Shown here: positions 43,680-56,539 of the stretch, in pieces
Layout: every line of letters begins with the position of its first letter
Position numbering within the stretch: position 1 is the stretch's first letter
NCBI GenBank assembly: GCA_003439945.1
Contig: QVRM01002204.1
Span: 327,001 to 391,000, forward strand
Source of the DNA: Dermanyssus gallinae
Taxonomy: Eukaryota > Arthropoda > Arachnida > Mesostigmata > Dermanyssidae
DNA length: 64,000 bases
Reading direction: 5' to 3'
The notes under the pieces: generated by a model
Seen by the model: the letters and a program-made list of their open reading frames with translations, nothing else
Told to the model about the DNA's origin: nothing
Databases searched by the model: none
Made by a program: the position numbers and the translations under genes

Positions 43680-45010
43680 TAGGTGGATATAATTACCGGA
43701 CAACGATCAGAAAATAAGAAAGTCTCAAGAACCACAGGTTGCATAGTGCTTAACTTGAAGCAACTACTAGCTATAACTATGTGGTCAATGCACACTCCTG
43801 ACGATGATCTGGTAATACGATCAATGACATGGTAGAACTTCTTCCCAAAAGCGACAAAAGATAGTACTTTAATGAAGGCTTGCAAGCATATTTATATTTG
43901 CCTCGCTCAAGGCAATGTGTTGCAGGTATTTTAAGATAAAATGTCATATACAATATTAAGCAGCGTATTCCTATACGTAAGATAGCTAAAGTAAAATCTT
44001 ACTTTTCGTACTAAGAAGCTTTTTAACACGTGTACGTACAACCTGAGCATTTATACATAGTTAGAACTATCCGTCGAACGAGTGAAAGCGATTCTACAAG
44101 TAGACGCATGTAGATAGCAACGCGCCCCTGGGCCTATTCAAATGTTTGCCACAAAATCAAAGCTATCAATACCATGTGATGCATAATCAGAACCCTTCAG
44201 CCATGTCTTACTAACTACGGCCGCGTCAAGGCCGGCACCCTCATGCTCTAGAAAGTTTGCATATTTTTGCTAAGCTGGCCTGATTGCTTTAAGCTTTCAG
44301 GTTTCTGCATCCAAATTGATTACAGCTAAGTCACTAACACCGAGATGCACATTATGTCAGCCTTGACAGCCACTGATGTTAAGCTAGTTTAAGAGTTTTA
44401 TACAATTTACCCATAATAAAAAATGAAAACTAAGTGAAAAATGCAGTTGCACACACAGCGCCAGGGGGCGGGGAGGGTTCCTTCCAAGCGCGGACCGGTA
44501 GTGTGGAATTCCAACCCACAAAAGAAACAGCTATGTCCCCGTCCCCCGATCTGACTGGGAACTGCTTGTGAATACCTTAAAAGTTTTAGAAGGTAAGAGA
44601 GGTTCCTACGATGCGTTCCAAAATGTCATCGAGTCCACCGCCGCAGTGGACACACGTAAGGCTAGAGGCCTTTCCGACCCTAAACAAGTAGGACTGAAAG
44701 TCCCCGTGACTTGCGAGGACCTAGGTGGTGTAAAATGTCAGTCTTGTTTTCTCAGTCGCCCTCGTCTATAGGTATTGGGTATAACACGTGTGAAGTCATT
44801 GGCGACAGGGAGTTTTCTCCGGCCAATCTAGAGTGTCGCCTCGCTTTTGGAAGGGGCGAGAGAAAGCGCAAACTCCCGCGGACGACGTCAACAAAAACCT
44901 CGTTTTATCGCATGATCCGAGCTCGGACGGTTAGGACGAGGTCGTCAGCGTAGGCAAGGACGATCAACTTCGGGGGAAGGTCCAGTAGCCGCAGGCACTC
45001 GGTGCGAACG
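43680..45010 (-). pseudogene. Decayed R1/CR1-like LINE fragments (start of copy B)
   Basis: The minus strand of 43885-43680 reads like an APE-endonuclease end (GVCIDHIVIASS, LFSDRCPVI, where SDH has become SDR). The minus strand of 44985-44940 reads PKLIVLAYADDLVLT, an RT motif C. Downstream, 44690-44570 encodes a CVHCGGGLDD zinc-like motif resembling R1 C-termini. Frames are interrupted and pieces are missing. Confidence 0.6.
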
Positions 45011-46087
45011 AATCGACCGCCTTGACATACATGATATCAGTATGTTTTATGGTAACCTCCCTGCCATCGGCGTAATCGTTTGTTTCTCAATTCACACGTT
45101 GTTCGTTTCGCAATTTCACACGAGAGGAAGGACGTCTCAAGTAATTTCTTAAAACGGTGAATCTTTAAAATTCTATAAATACTTCAATGTCATAGCTACC
45201 TCCAATGATCTTTATTGCTCTGATTGTTCTAGAAGTGCAGGCTCGCAGGACTCGTTCAAAAGCCGACTAAAAGTCGTATACTGACAGGTATGCGATATTA
45301 AGATGCTGACAGTTTGGGGACTTTTGATCTAGGAGTAATGTTTTGTACAGGCGGTGTCTGGCTTCACACATTCACACAGTGATATCCGCATCTGTTAAAT
45401 CAAGCTACATGAGGCCGAATTTGCTCCGGTCCCATATTAAGAGCACGAATTGTTATAAAGCCTTCACGTATGGAGCTGCGGCGAGCTAGCAGACTTGCGT
45501 GGGGGTCACGTACTACCATGCGTGAGAAACGCAGGTCGTGGCCCTTGTCATTCTGCAATCAATAACACTTTCGTGTGTGTCGTTCTGCAGCTATGATCTG
45601 TGCTCGGGAAGGTATACGCCTTGCTAAAGACGGTAAACACCGTCCTGAATAACTCTCGCTTACCTCTTCTGAATGCGAGCGAGACTACGTTCCGACTTCC
45701 CAAGCAGTACATTTTTCGTCGCTAGAACCCCCTATATCGTTTGCCCAGGCAAATCTGAGCCTAGCTTCGTGGCCTCACTACTTTTGCCGGTTAGTAACTT
45801 CAGCTGACGGAGGTATGGCAGACCACACTTCGTTCACCAGAGACCGAATTTTTTACCGTTTCTCTAATTTATTTAAATAAAAATATATACACACCACAAA
45901 CAAATAATATAGATATGGCCTTCCATAAGTTTATTTTTTCTTTTCTTCCCCCTCGAATCACGTTATACTGTTATCGATAAAAATTACATCTGTCAGCGCG
46001 TTCGTGTAAGAGATGGCTGACAGCTCTAGACCCACGAGTCGCGGATCCGATCTCATTCGAGGCATAGCAGTTTACAATCCTTACACA

Positions 46088-46139
<52 letters not shown>

Positions 46140-47700
46140 TGTATATGCATACACAGATACGTATATATGTCAAAGCATGGTTTATTTAACGGCATATAAT
46201 ACATTACGTGTGCAATATTAAGCTGGCTTTATACGCTCAACGCGTGCCGGCAATGATGACGCTTCGATTTCAGAGCAATCAATTATATTGGGCATCGCGC
46301 AATACCGTCTTCACTACGGAACCTACCGATGCCATTGTGGGTTCATTCGTAACAATGCGTTTCCCGTAAGACGTATAAATTGGTGGTAGCTATGCCATGT
46401 AGCTCGACAAAAAAATCTGCTCTCCGCCATCGATCTGGAGGAATTCGGTTTGCTTGTGAAACGAGATTTGTGCACAAATCTGCGAATTTCCTTGTCGGAA
46501 AGTTGTAGACGCATTCGTTGGCAACTTCAACACCTCGTTTCGTATAGTTTAGTTGGCCTTTACCTGATTCAGTCTCTTTAAGTCACCTACTGTGAGGAAG
46601 GCTACGTTTGCAAATAGGCAATATCTTACAATGCCCCCGAGATTGTTTGTCGGTTTAAGATCGATGTCGCGAAGTTTACCGAAGCAGTACCGTGACCGCC
46701 GCTAGCCTGGCCAGAAACTTACCGAACATGCCTGTTAAGCATTAGCCGTAGGGTTGATATCACATCCAAGTACGGACCTAAGTGGCTTACTATTAGCTCG
46801 ATCGGTGTGCGGCTGGTCTCCTAATGAAAGTCTGCTGTTGCTGCTGCTGCTGCATACAAAGCTCCTCGAAGTTGTCCTAGTCGTATTAATTTTCAGCAAT
46901 TTATCTGTACACAATTTCGTATACAGACGCATAGGAGAGGAGCCGTTGATCTATACGACCGTGACCCTTGCACAGCCGGAGAACTGTGCGAGGTGCGAGC
47001 CAGAAAGAACAAAGCGATGCCGTTGGCCAAGACGTCGCCAGTCGTTCGGTGTTTGGCACCCACAATAGTGATGACGAGGCAGACGCCGATGAATACAAGC
47101 AAGCGGGCTTCGAGGCAAAAACATCACGTTGGTGGAATGATCAGGGCTCGGACGGTCCGCTCCTGACGCGCAATAACACACGTGGGTCTTCTGGCGACGA
47201 CTTTGCGTTCTGAGAGAGTCACCCACTAAAAGTACCCCTATTGATTCCTTCTCCTCCTGCGGTAACTGTTTTTCTTAACTCGTTTTATCAGTTGCCGCCG
47301 TTGCAGTTGCTCCTGGTCTTACTATCGTATATATATATATATATATATACATATATATGTATATATTTATACATATATGAGTGAGAATGCGTATGGTTCA
47401 TAATAAAGCATTACCTATATACCGTATCAAATCGGCAATATGTGGTAGGCAAACGAATTGCTGCAATTTTGTGCATTGTTGTAAGATAACCGAAGTTGTT
47501 GTTATGATTGTTGATGTTTTGTGTAATTTTAAAGAGCAATTGTCTTTGTTCCTTGTTGTTGTATCGGGCAGTGGTGCTGTCAGCAACCTAGCATATAGGC
47601 AGTACTCGCTAGATGTTAGCAACCTGACTGTGTTACTACCACTACTGTTACTACTAGCTCGTCTTGTACTGATACAACTTTTGGTCAAATTGTATAATTA
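45011..47700. other. No recognised gene; (TA)n at 46091-46137
   Basis: 45030-45300 aligns with 27350-27900 of copy A. The rest is unassigned: short frames only, a CTG-rich patch at 46831-46856 and TA tracts near 46091-46137 and 47328-47375. Confidence 0.45.
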
Positions 47701-49156
47701 TTGATTGATTTGTGTATGTGGCAAAAGTCCCTCCCCCCCCCCCCCGCCACACAGATGAGCGACACAAAGGCAGGTATATGAGCTACTACATAATCATGAC
47801 GTGGAAGATGGCCGTGATCCAGCGCGAGACAAGCAGGAGAACTAAAATGAAGAAGCAGAGAAAACGACCCAAAGCACACACAAACACGCGCACACAGATG
47901 CACGCATATAAAAAAAAAACTAGTCGTGGAAAAGACGTGCTGCTCAGCGAGAGCCAGAGAAGAGCCGATGGCCGATAGAGCCGACGACCTTGACATGAGG
48001 AGGAGTCTGCTACGAGCTACGAGCGGTGACGCCGTTTTTACGTCGCACGCTCAGAACAGCAGACACCGTCGGCGTCGGTGGTGGTGGCGGCTGACTGGCA
48101 GACAGACAGAGAAGCACGCAGAGAGGCAGAGAAACAGGTAGACAGGCAGAGAAACAGGCAGCTTGATTGACGGCCACAGCCGTCATTCTGGCGCTGTCTC
48201 TGCGAGAACTAACGCTCGAAGCCACAGGCGGCGGCAGTCATGGATCGCAGTGGCACTCGAGCATGCCGGTACGCCATTGCGCGCCACGGATGGTAGCGTT
48301 GTTTGGAGCGACGTTACGTCAACGACGTACGGCTTTTCAGCGGAGAAGAACGAACGCCACACCGTGCGGCCGGCATACCATACCATACCATACCACACAA
48401 TGCACATAAATGCATACATAGCAATAGACATGCATACCTACCTACATTCGTACGTAGACACTGATAAACACCCGAACGCGCGCACATAGACACACACAGA
48501 CACAGGAAGACGCTGTTAGACGCATTAAGACCGGGCTGGGCCCCCCGCAGGTGAGAGAGAAAGAGCGTCGTCGGCTACAACGTTGGGAGAAGGTTAGGGC
48601 AAGAAGAGGAAAAGCGACGTAGGGTCAGGGGGCAAAATGAATAGGATATATATCTAAATATATATATATATATATATATATTAGAGGGAGAGAGAGGCGG
48701 CGGAGAAGGCTAGCCTAAAAGGTGAAAGCCAGAGAGGGAGGGAAACAGTAGACAGAGAACACAGTACAGCGAGACATGCTGATGATAACTCGACAGCGCG
48801 TCTGTGTTGTGTAGGGGTGGCGTCGTCTCTATATGATTTTCTTCGTTTGCGTGGACGACGCGTTTAATCTGACGTCGCAGCGTCGTTAGAATACAACGAG
48901 CGTGTGTTTAGTGCTACTGTTGCTGCTGTTGCTGTTATTGCCGCTGTGGCTAGTGCTTGTGCTGATTGGCTCAACGTAGTGTTGTTAGCCCTCGGTTGTT
49001 ACTTGGCGACTGATCCCGTCGCCTGGTCGATTCGCCAGTATTCAGCAGTTGAACACCAGCAAACAGCTGCTTGTGTGGTGGCGTGTTGATGCTGATGCTG
49101 TTGTTGTTTTGTGAGTGCAACTAGAATCTAAGTTGAACTCAACGACCAGCCGCCAG
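47701..49156. other. Low-complexity purine/CA-rich region, possible 5' non-coding exon of UPB1
   Basis: The region contains a C13 run (47735-47749), CA-rich stretches, GACAG/AGGCAGAGA repeats (48095-48155), an ACCAT run (48378-48402) and GAGAG tracts. No long frame is convincing. 48560-49156 aligns with 29465-29790 of copy A. It ends at a conserved CAG|GTATGC donor-like site (49157; 31193 in copy A), suggesting a transcribed non-coding exon. Confidence 0.35.
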
Positions 49157-49382
49157 GTATGCTGTGCATTCTCTACTTGCTGCTTGACTGATGAAAAAAT
49201 TTATTGACTGCCGATTGCCTGTTCTTAGAAGCCGTATACTTCGTGTTGCATGTACCGACGAATAATCGGGCTCTGTCAGTGGTTTTTGCGTGTCACAGAC
49301 GAAACTGTGAAGAACAATTGTGGTTGTTGTTGTTAATGTTGTCACTCACTCATACCATTGAGGTATATGAGCTTAGGAAGCA

Positions 49383-49385
<3 letters not shown>

Positions 49386-49423
<38 letters not shown>
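49386..49423. repeat. (TTA)n microsatellite
   Basis: About 13 uninterrupted ATT/TTA units. Copy A has no equivalent run. Confidence 0.95.
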
Positions 49424-50402
49424 CGGGCTTCACAAGGGTCAAGATAACATGTAGAATTAGATAGAATGTGTCGGTATTCAACCCGCAAAGGGATAGGATG
49501 CCGTATCGGTTGAAGACGAGCCTTGCAGCTGACTAGCAGCACAATACTACAGGTATACTTTACCAGCGATGGGAACGGTATGATACCCAAAGAGTTTACG
49601 AAGCTTACGTAGCTTCATGTATGAGCATCGGAAAGCAGTGCGACAAGGCGAAGACGGTATATCTATAACTACAGTATTGTACATCAAACAGGTCTCTCTG
49701 CGTGGTTTCCAAGCAGAGAAGTTGGATAGATGCATGCATGGAGGTGTAATTCGCTTGCTCGGTCTACCTAAATACACATCCCACATATGACATCAGGGAA
49801 TCAGGGACACTTAGAGCGGCAACATAAGCGGGTATGTTGAAAAATGGTTTACACAAGGATCATTGTAGAACCAGCATAGGCGCTGACGATTAGCGGTATG
49901 GTTTATCATATATTGCTTATGAGCTTCGCTCAACGCGAACATTTGATCAATCCAAAGCAACGGGAATCAAACCGGCGACACCCTGGTGGATGGCAACCGT
50001 GACAAGCGCAATAGCCTTCTGAACAACACCTTCAGTCGTATCCTGAACGACACCGCCGGATATGTTATTGGAACGCGACTTTAAATGAGGATTCCGTACA
50101 AAATAAGTGGGGCACGCCGAGGGCGTTGCAACACGCAATTCGGCCACTAAATAGATTTTTCTTTATTCTGATGCATTAATTTTACTTTATTAAATTTATG
50201 GACGAAGTGGTTAATTTGCCTGACGGTGGTTTGACGATGAATAACATTTCTTCGAGTAAATATAGTTCTCGATGTTTGTCATCGCTGACCAAACAAAACG
50301 CATACATAAATAATATAGTATAAAGCCCTGTTAGGCGAGAGCTCCGCTCTAAGACGAGTAGACTTTTAGCCTGTTTAGGTTGGTTAGCGTTACACGATAC
50401 CA
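49424..50402. other. No recognised gene
   Basis: The sequence is unique-looking up to about 50130, after which it aligns with 32640-33120 of copy A. No supported coding region. Confidence 0.45.
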
Positions 50403-50576
50403 GTCGAGCCCGGTGGCGTGGTGACTTAAGTCTGCGCCTCGCAACCGGAGGAAACACATAGGTGCGCGGGTTCGAGCCCCACAGTTGCACATTTGTATTT
50501 ATGGGGGTCCGTCTATAAAACAATGTGAAAAACAGTTCCGTGGACGTTACATCTTGGCTAAGGGTCAGCCCGAAAA
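50403..50576 (+). mobile_element. tRNA-derived SINE, copy 5, with in-window empty site
   Basis: GTCGAGCCCGGTGGCGTGG is followed by GGGTTCGAGCCCCAC, TTCCGTGGACGTTACATC and AAGGGTCAGCCCGAAAA. Flanks TTACACGATACCA and TTACAATAAACCA form a decayed 13-bp target duplication. The aligned stretch of copy A (about 33110-33150) lacks the SINE, so insertion followed the tandem duplication. Confidence 0.88.
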
Positions 50577-50977
50577 CTTTACAATAAACCAAGAAACGCT
50601 GCTTCAGTAATTCCATAGTCGCACCTGTAGCCATAATTTACGTCATTGTTGAACCACCGTAGACCATGATATTATCGAGTTATAACTACTGCTCGTTGAG
50701 GAACTTTGCCAACGCTTCGTTCTAAACTAGCCGGTTATTATGCATAGCGTGTTTCCTTTGTTACAAAGTGAGCCAATAAATCTCATTTTATATATCCTTA
50801 TAGTCGCATGAAGCTTTAAAACTCACCCAAAAATCATCGTTTGCTCCTATTATCATTCGGTTGTTAGATTCTGAAGTACAGTAATTAAACAAACCACGTA
50901 GGCATTTTACTTTTAATATACTATCATGCCTAAACATGCTTAAATATTTTATGAATAATATGGTAAGTGGTAATGCA

Positions 50978-51030
<53 letters not shown>

Positions 51031-52304
51031 TGATCTGATTTGTTTATTCCTTTTGGAGAAGCTTCTATTCAACGCGACTAAAGTGTAAGTTTAAGAACAA
51101 GAGCTACGTTACGCGAAATTGAGCTCTAGTCTTTCTGTATACATTTAGCAACCCAACTCACTGTTATTGTAATAGTTCCAAGAAAATCAAACGTTTTCAA
51201 GTGCACAACTACAAATTAAGAATATCTATAATGCTGCTAATCAAAAATAATCTAATCTAAGTAAGGCGACGTGTCAACCTGAATAGCGTTGACGGAAGAC
51301 AGATTAAGACGACAATGACACTATGAATAGACATATTTCTTTATCTACTAGCCTGCTTAGTACTACAGTCGATAACTGCCGTCGCCGCCACGTATTTGCT
51401 CGGTTTTCCCTTGAGGCACGTAGACACCTGTTCTTTCAACCGCAATATGGTTAGACATAGTAATTGGAGCAATGACAACAACTGCAAATGGCGTTGACGT
51501 TGGCGCCGGCGATCCTAACAAACAGGAACAACAACAAACGACAAACAGCAACAACAACAACAGCAACAGCTACAGCAACAGGAACAACAACAACAACCGA
51601 CAAACAACAACAACAACAACCGTATTGTTGGTAGTGCAGTATCGGTGGTATCCGTACGCAAGCAAAGAAGTGCCTAGCTCAGGGTGCGACACTCAATGCC
51701 GGGAAATGCTTGTAGCATTCGAGCGCGGTTGCCGGCAAAGTCGGACCGCCATTCACCCAGCGAAATTGCACCATGCGGCATTGGTTCAGGCTGCTGGCGT
51801 CCTATCGCGTTGCTCGCGATCACGTATTCGCATATGGCATATTTACAGCATAGCTGTTTGTTTGACTGCTTTGACTAGGCTATGACCCTCCATAGGCTAC
51901 TCGGTTGTCTACGACACAAAGCCACTCTTTTGGTGGCCGACCTTTGTTCGTCTCGCGAGATTATACAGATCGACAGTTACGATCGAACGGCGTCCATGAA
52001 TCGGCTGTTAGGTTACACCAGTATCCTAGATGCGGTGTGAGACTTACGGCCCATGGTCGCCGAAGCGATTTTAGCGGTGCATCCAACGATGTCTTGTATT
52101 GCAGCTAGCGCGGGACATTTGTCGCCGTTACCGTCTTGAATCCCGCAACAGAGTTTCAGGACCTCGGCAAGTGCCGCATGTCTTGCCTATTGAATCCGCT
52201 GCGCGTTACTGTATCGCCGTTCAGCACCGCTCGTTATTGACGAGGCTGGCAGGACGCTTAGCCTCTAGTCTGCTTTAGATTTTGATCGTTTAAGAGAATT
52301 ATTG
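50577..52304. other. Non-coding part of copy B with (TA)n and CAA-rich tract
   Basis: 50580-50830 aligns with 33140-33410, and 51050-51300 and 51930-52270 with 34800-35100 and 35210-35720. (TA)n lies at 50979-51027. 51525-51625 is a CAA/AAC-rich low-complexity tract that gives a Gln/Asn-rich frame (51472-51885, ATG start) of doubtful coding value. Confidence 0.5.
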
Positions 52305-52640
52305 TCAAGTCAAGTCAAAAGCACCTTTATTCAAGGGTCATATATGCCTAAGTATACATTGTTTTTAACAAAATATTTAACCTCTGAATATAATTAGAAC
52401 ATTATATACATGTTGTGGCTATAACTTTTATAAAAATACACATCGAACTGTCGATTTGACTTTACGTTATGATTATCATAACTGTTTGATCTTGATTTTT
52501 CCGCAGATGTTCTGAACATTTGTGAAGACCGAAATAAAATCAAGATGTAAATATTTGATTTCGACATGAATACATTCTGCAAAATATATTTAACTGCTTT
52601 TAGGGGAAATCTTCTGTTAATTTCAGTGTGAATCACGTAT
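52305..52640 (-). mobile_element. LINE 3'-end-like fragment, minus strand
   Basis: On the minus strand the end reads TTGAATAAAGGTGCTTTTGA followed by CTTGACTTGACA, a polyadenylation-like signal plus short TTGAC repeats. This is typical of CR1/Jockey-like 3' termini. The body is AT-rich without readable motifs. Confidence 0.45.
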
Positions 52641-53125
52641 TGTAAGTTGGATAAAATAGTATATATTTTTTATAGGGAACTAAAGGTTAAACAAATGTAT
52701 AAAGATGCAGCCAAGTTGAAAGTCAGCAATGTTAAGCGTGCACTAAGGTTTCCAAAGGGTACGTCAAAACGAAAGATCCGCATGCATCGAAGCAGCAAGG
52801 GTAGCCAAGCTTTTGGCGCTCGAGCTGTCAGAGAGTGGAACACTCTTCCGGTTAGCTTGCGTTGTTTAAAATACTTAAACAACTTCAAGAGGAATTTAAA
52901 GTCACACCTATTACCCCGTCAATCGTAGGTACACTAATCTTCCTAAATTGACTTTCGCATAGAGGTAAACAAAAGCAATTTCATTCCGGCTGCAACTTTT
53001 TACCAACACTATGATAACTGTAGTAGGTTTAAATTACTATAGATTTCTTGCAATATATGTAAATATATGAAATAACATACCGCTGTAAGTGTGTATATAA
53101 TAAATAAATGACCTTGTTAAAAAAA
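52641..53125 (+). mobile_element. CR1/Jockey-like LINE 3' end with poly(A)
   Basis: The frame 52647-52928 ends with SSKGSQAFGARAVREWNTLP and LKYLNNFKRNLKSHLL. This matches the very C-terminus of CR1/Jockey-type ORF2 proteins (S-F-x-x-R-A-x-x-x-W-N-x-L-P...F-K-x-x-L-K). It is followed by about 180 bp of 3' UTR, TAATAAATAAATGACC and an A11 tail at 53120. It is 5'-truncated and sits between two blocks of copy B, with no counterpart in copy A. Confidence 0.7.
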
Positions 53126-53539
53126 AAAACACGTGCGTTACGGCTTTGCGGAGAGAGAACATTCGTTGAAGATCTAGCACTTAACATGATACCGTTTACA
53201 GCGAACATTTTGGACTTATATCAAGCATATAGAGAGGCTAACAATTTAAAAAATGTGTATTTGATGATTATACTGATGTACCGACAGTTTGTTCACAGAG
53301 ATGGAAAGAAGCCATGCAAATGAATCGTTAATCTGCCGAACAACTTGGCAGGAGTACAAAAAACCATCACATATGTATGGAGCCAAACTGTTTTAATATT
53401 GAATGATGTTTTTGTAGGTCCTATCGGAATATAATATTGAACACTACGAAGTTTGTGGAATGCCCTTATCATCCAAACTTAAATAATCGCAAATCTCAAA
53501 CATATTATGAGACCGCACTGTCACATGGTGGAATAAATA

Positions 53540-53542
<3 letters not shown>

Positions 53543-53583
<41 letters not shown>

Positions 53584-53639
53584 CTTAACCTTTATATATA
53601 TATATATATATATATAGCCGTAACCTTTATATATATATA

Positions 53640-53678
<39 letters not shown>

Positions 53679-53690
53679 CCTTAACCTTTA
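53543..53690. repeat. (TA)n tracts interrupted by AGCC(T/G)TAACCTTTA motif
   Basis: Three copies of AGCCTTAACCTTTA (the second has G in place of the second T) at 53580, 53617 and 53677 are each embedded in TA repeats, a compound satellite just upstream of UPB1. Confidence 0.9.
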
Positions 53691-53890
53691 ACTACTAAAA
53701 CTTGCACGAACTTTAATCCAACTTGAATAATTTTTAACAACTAGGTTGGCATTGTGTCTGACAAATTGTATACAAGTGTTTTATTTTGTGTGTTTCAGTT
53801 GTAGCCGTCGTGACACCATTGCGCTTAGCGTAAAATACTACACATCAGTCCTGAAACTCTGTCACACGAAAGCCAAACGATACATCAATC

Positions 53891-53997
53891 ATGTCTGAAC
53901 ATCCGCAAGTTGAAAGTCTCGAATCTATCCTTCGGGAAAACCTACCTGAGGATAAGCTGATACAAGCCGAGAAGCTTCTCTACGGAAGAAAGACAGA
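53891..53997 (+). CDS. UPB1: UPB1 exon 1 (start codon to residue 36)
   Basis: ATG at 53891 opens the family's N-terminal helical segment ([12 protein letters not shown]...LLYGRKTE). The donor is GTTTGT after base 53997 (phase 2). The alternative donor at 54002 would shift the downstream frame, so 53997 is preferred. Immediately downstream is a TA tract. Confidence 0.85.
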
Positions 53998-55475
53998 GTT
54001 TGTATTTGGATATATATATATATATATATATATTAATATATCGAGGGTTAGATTGGAGCGAAATTTAAAATTGCAGGAGAGAGTTTTGGTGTCTGGATCA
54101 ACATGAATAGTAAGGTGTCACCAAGTTTTCACTGGAGCCGTTTCAATTGTAACAGAGAGTTTCTTGACGGGAAGGGCGGAATGTCAAAATGTATCGAAAG
54201 GGAAGTGCAAAGTGTGCTGAGGTATTGTAGTAGAACTAGGACATTAAATAATGAACAATAGGTTGGAAGGATATAGTGGGTAAAAAGGGTAACGGGAGCA
54301 AAAACAAAACTGGGGCAGGAGGGTGGAATTTGTGGCAAGACAGGTAGGACTCAGTAGTAAACAATGAGAAGACACTGCTCTGTCCAGTGGGCAAATTCAA
54401 AGTAGGGTAAAAACAGCATAGACATAGAAGTGGCGAGCAGCACTAGTTTAAAGAAAGCTTACGGGAATATGATAGTGATTTATAAATTGGAAAGGGGTGG
54501 AGTGGAATTGTTATACGACATTACAAGGGGCAGCGGGATGTTAGCGGATTCGAGAGGCAGGTATGTTAGACACGAAGTGTAGGGAACGGTAGATCATCTA
54601 GTTAGGTAGTGTGAACGACTGAAAAAAACTAGGAATTTAGATTTAGGGAAGGCGTTGGGATTAGGTAAGAATGCAGAAAAGTCACAAGCCGAAATTACGA
54701 AGCAGAGGCTAGCCCGAAGGAAGGAGATCAACACATAAAGGAAAAAAGATGGGTACAATATAGGCTATGAATAGCTGCAGCGTTATGCGCCCCTGGTTTA
54801 AAACGTTGCCGTCTGTACACACTTATCAAGCAAATATTTATATACTGCAGAGCATTCGCCTACTTTAGAATAGGTAACTGTGTATATATATATTACAATA
54901 TATTTATCAACAATATAAATCCGGGACACAGATCTCTCTAATTGACTCTATAAATGCGCTGTCGTTAATTATCAATAAATAAAACATATGAAAAATAATA
55001 AAATACAGTTGTCTGTATTACTTGCTTGAACGGGATTAAGCAGCGTTAGGTATCTTACTAGAAACAAGTGACTACCTCTAGATTATATTGTTATTTTTAC
55101 CATTGTAACGAAACTGCAACTCATTACAAAAACGCGTTATTAAGGCTTGTACTGAGGCGCCCTTTTTATGTGTTCAAAAACTGTTGATTTGCTTTCCTTA
55201 TTTAATGCTCATACATTTTTTGCTAGAATACAATTTTGCAAACTGTTTTCTCATCAAATCTATCAACTTTTTTTAGGGAATTGGCCATTCCAGAAGCAGC
55301 AAAAAACTTGGCAACCCAGAACAACTTTGAGCTCGCCGGGTACTCAATTACGGCTGCCCAGGAAGACAGGTGCGTCAGCTTTGGGGGTTCTCTGTCTAAC
55401 CGGTTGTAACGAAACATTGTTAACAAATGATTGCGGGCTCTTGCAGGCAAAATCTAGAACCCCAATCAATGTTTC

Positions 55476-55512
<37 letters not shown>

Positions 55513-56067
55513 TATGAGATATTAGTATTGAAATCAATATAGCTGCTTCCTATTTAAACGACTTATAATAACAAGAACAATTGTGAGTGACTGTTAGAGC
55601 TAATAGTCAAGGGCTGGACGATATTCTTAGAATGCACAAACGTTGTATACAGTGCCATTTTCTACCACTAGGAAAGAATTGTCCTGTAGAATACGTGGGA
55701 ACATTTGTAACGTTCACACAATGTATAAATTCATAACTAAAACATAGCCAGGTTTTTGAGCGCATCTTCGTACGCTTTCCTACCTGCATGCGCTTTTAAT
55801 ACACCCAGATGCAGTGCTAATGCAGGACGTACGATAGAGCGTTATTTATTGCATGTGCAGCTTATGTGCTCGGTTCGCGTTTATTTTCTTTGTAGTCGAG
55901 CGCCTCGGCGTGTCCGAATCGCCGTGGTTCAGAATCGCATTCAGCTGCCAACGGACCAGCGTGTGTCGGAGCAAAGAGATGCCATACTGGCCCGTATCGA
56001 GACCCTGACGGCTGCCGCGGCCCTCTGCGGAGTAAACGTGATTTGCTACCAGGAAGTATTCTGTACG

Positions 56068-56115
<48 letters not shown>

Positions 56116-56479
56116 TTATTATTATTATTATTATTACGGTAACGCCATAGCACCATCATATAAGCTGCTGTCTTCGTGTGTGGGAAGAAAGCTACAAAAT
56201 GGGTTCGAATCAAAAGATGCGAAATGGCACTGTGGGCATAATTGACGTCTTTGTTCAAAAATGTTCACCAGAAGCCTGAGCACAACAATCCCACTATTTC
56301 ACGCGTCAAATGATGCTTAATTGAATCGTTTTTGCGTTTTTTTAAATAGGCGGTTCTTCGCTTTTTGCGTTGGCTTTTAACGTAAATAATTTGGATCCAA
56401 TTTCTGTTAGTTAGCCAGCCGTTTTTTAATTAAATTTACAAAGCCTATGACCTCTCTAGTCTGGTCAAACTGGAAAAAA

Positions 56480-56539
<60 letters not shown>

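Noticed and set aside
47712..48489. Several Arg-rich overlapping frames as a gene
   Set aside because: They are low-complexity CA/GA-rich DNA giving biased frames on both strands. The region is better explained as a simple-repeat or possible non-coding exon zone.
51472..51885. Gln/Asn-rich 137-residue protein
   Set aside because: The frame is driven by a CAA/AAC tract and then enters unrelated sequence. There is no domain, no counterpart in copy A and no splice context.
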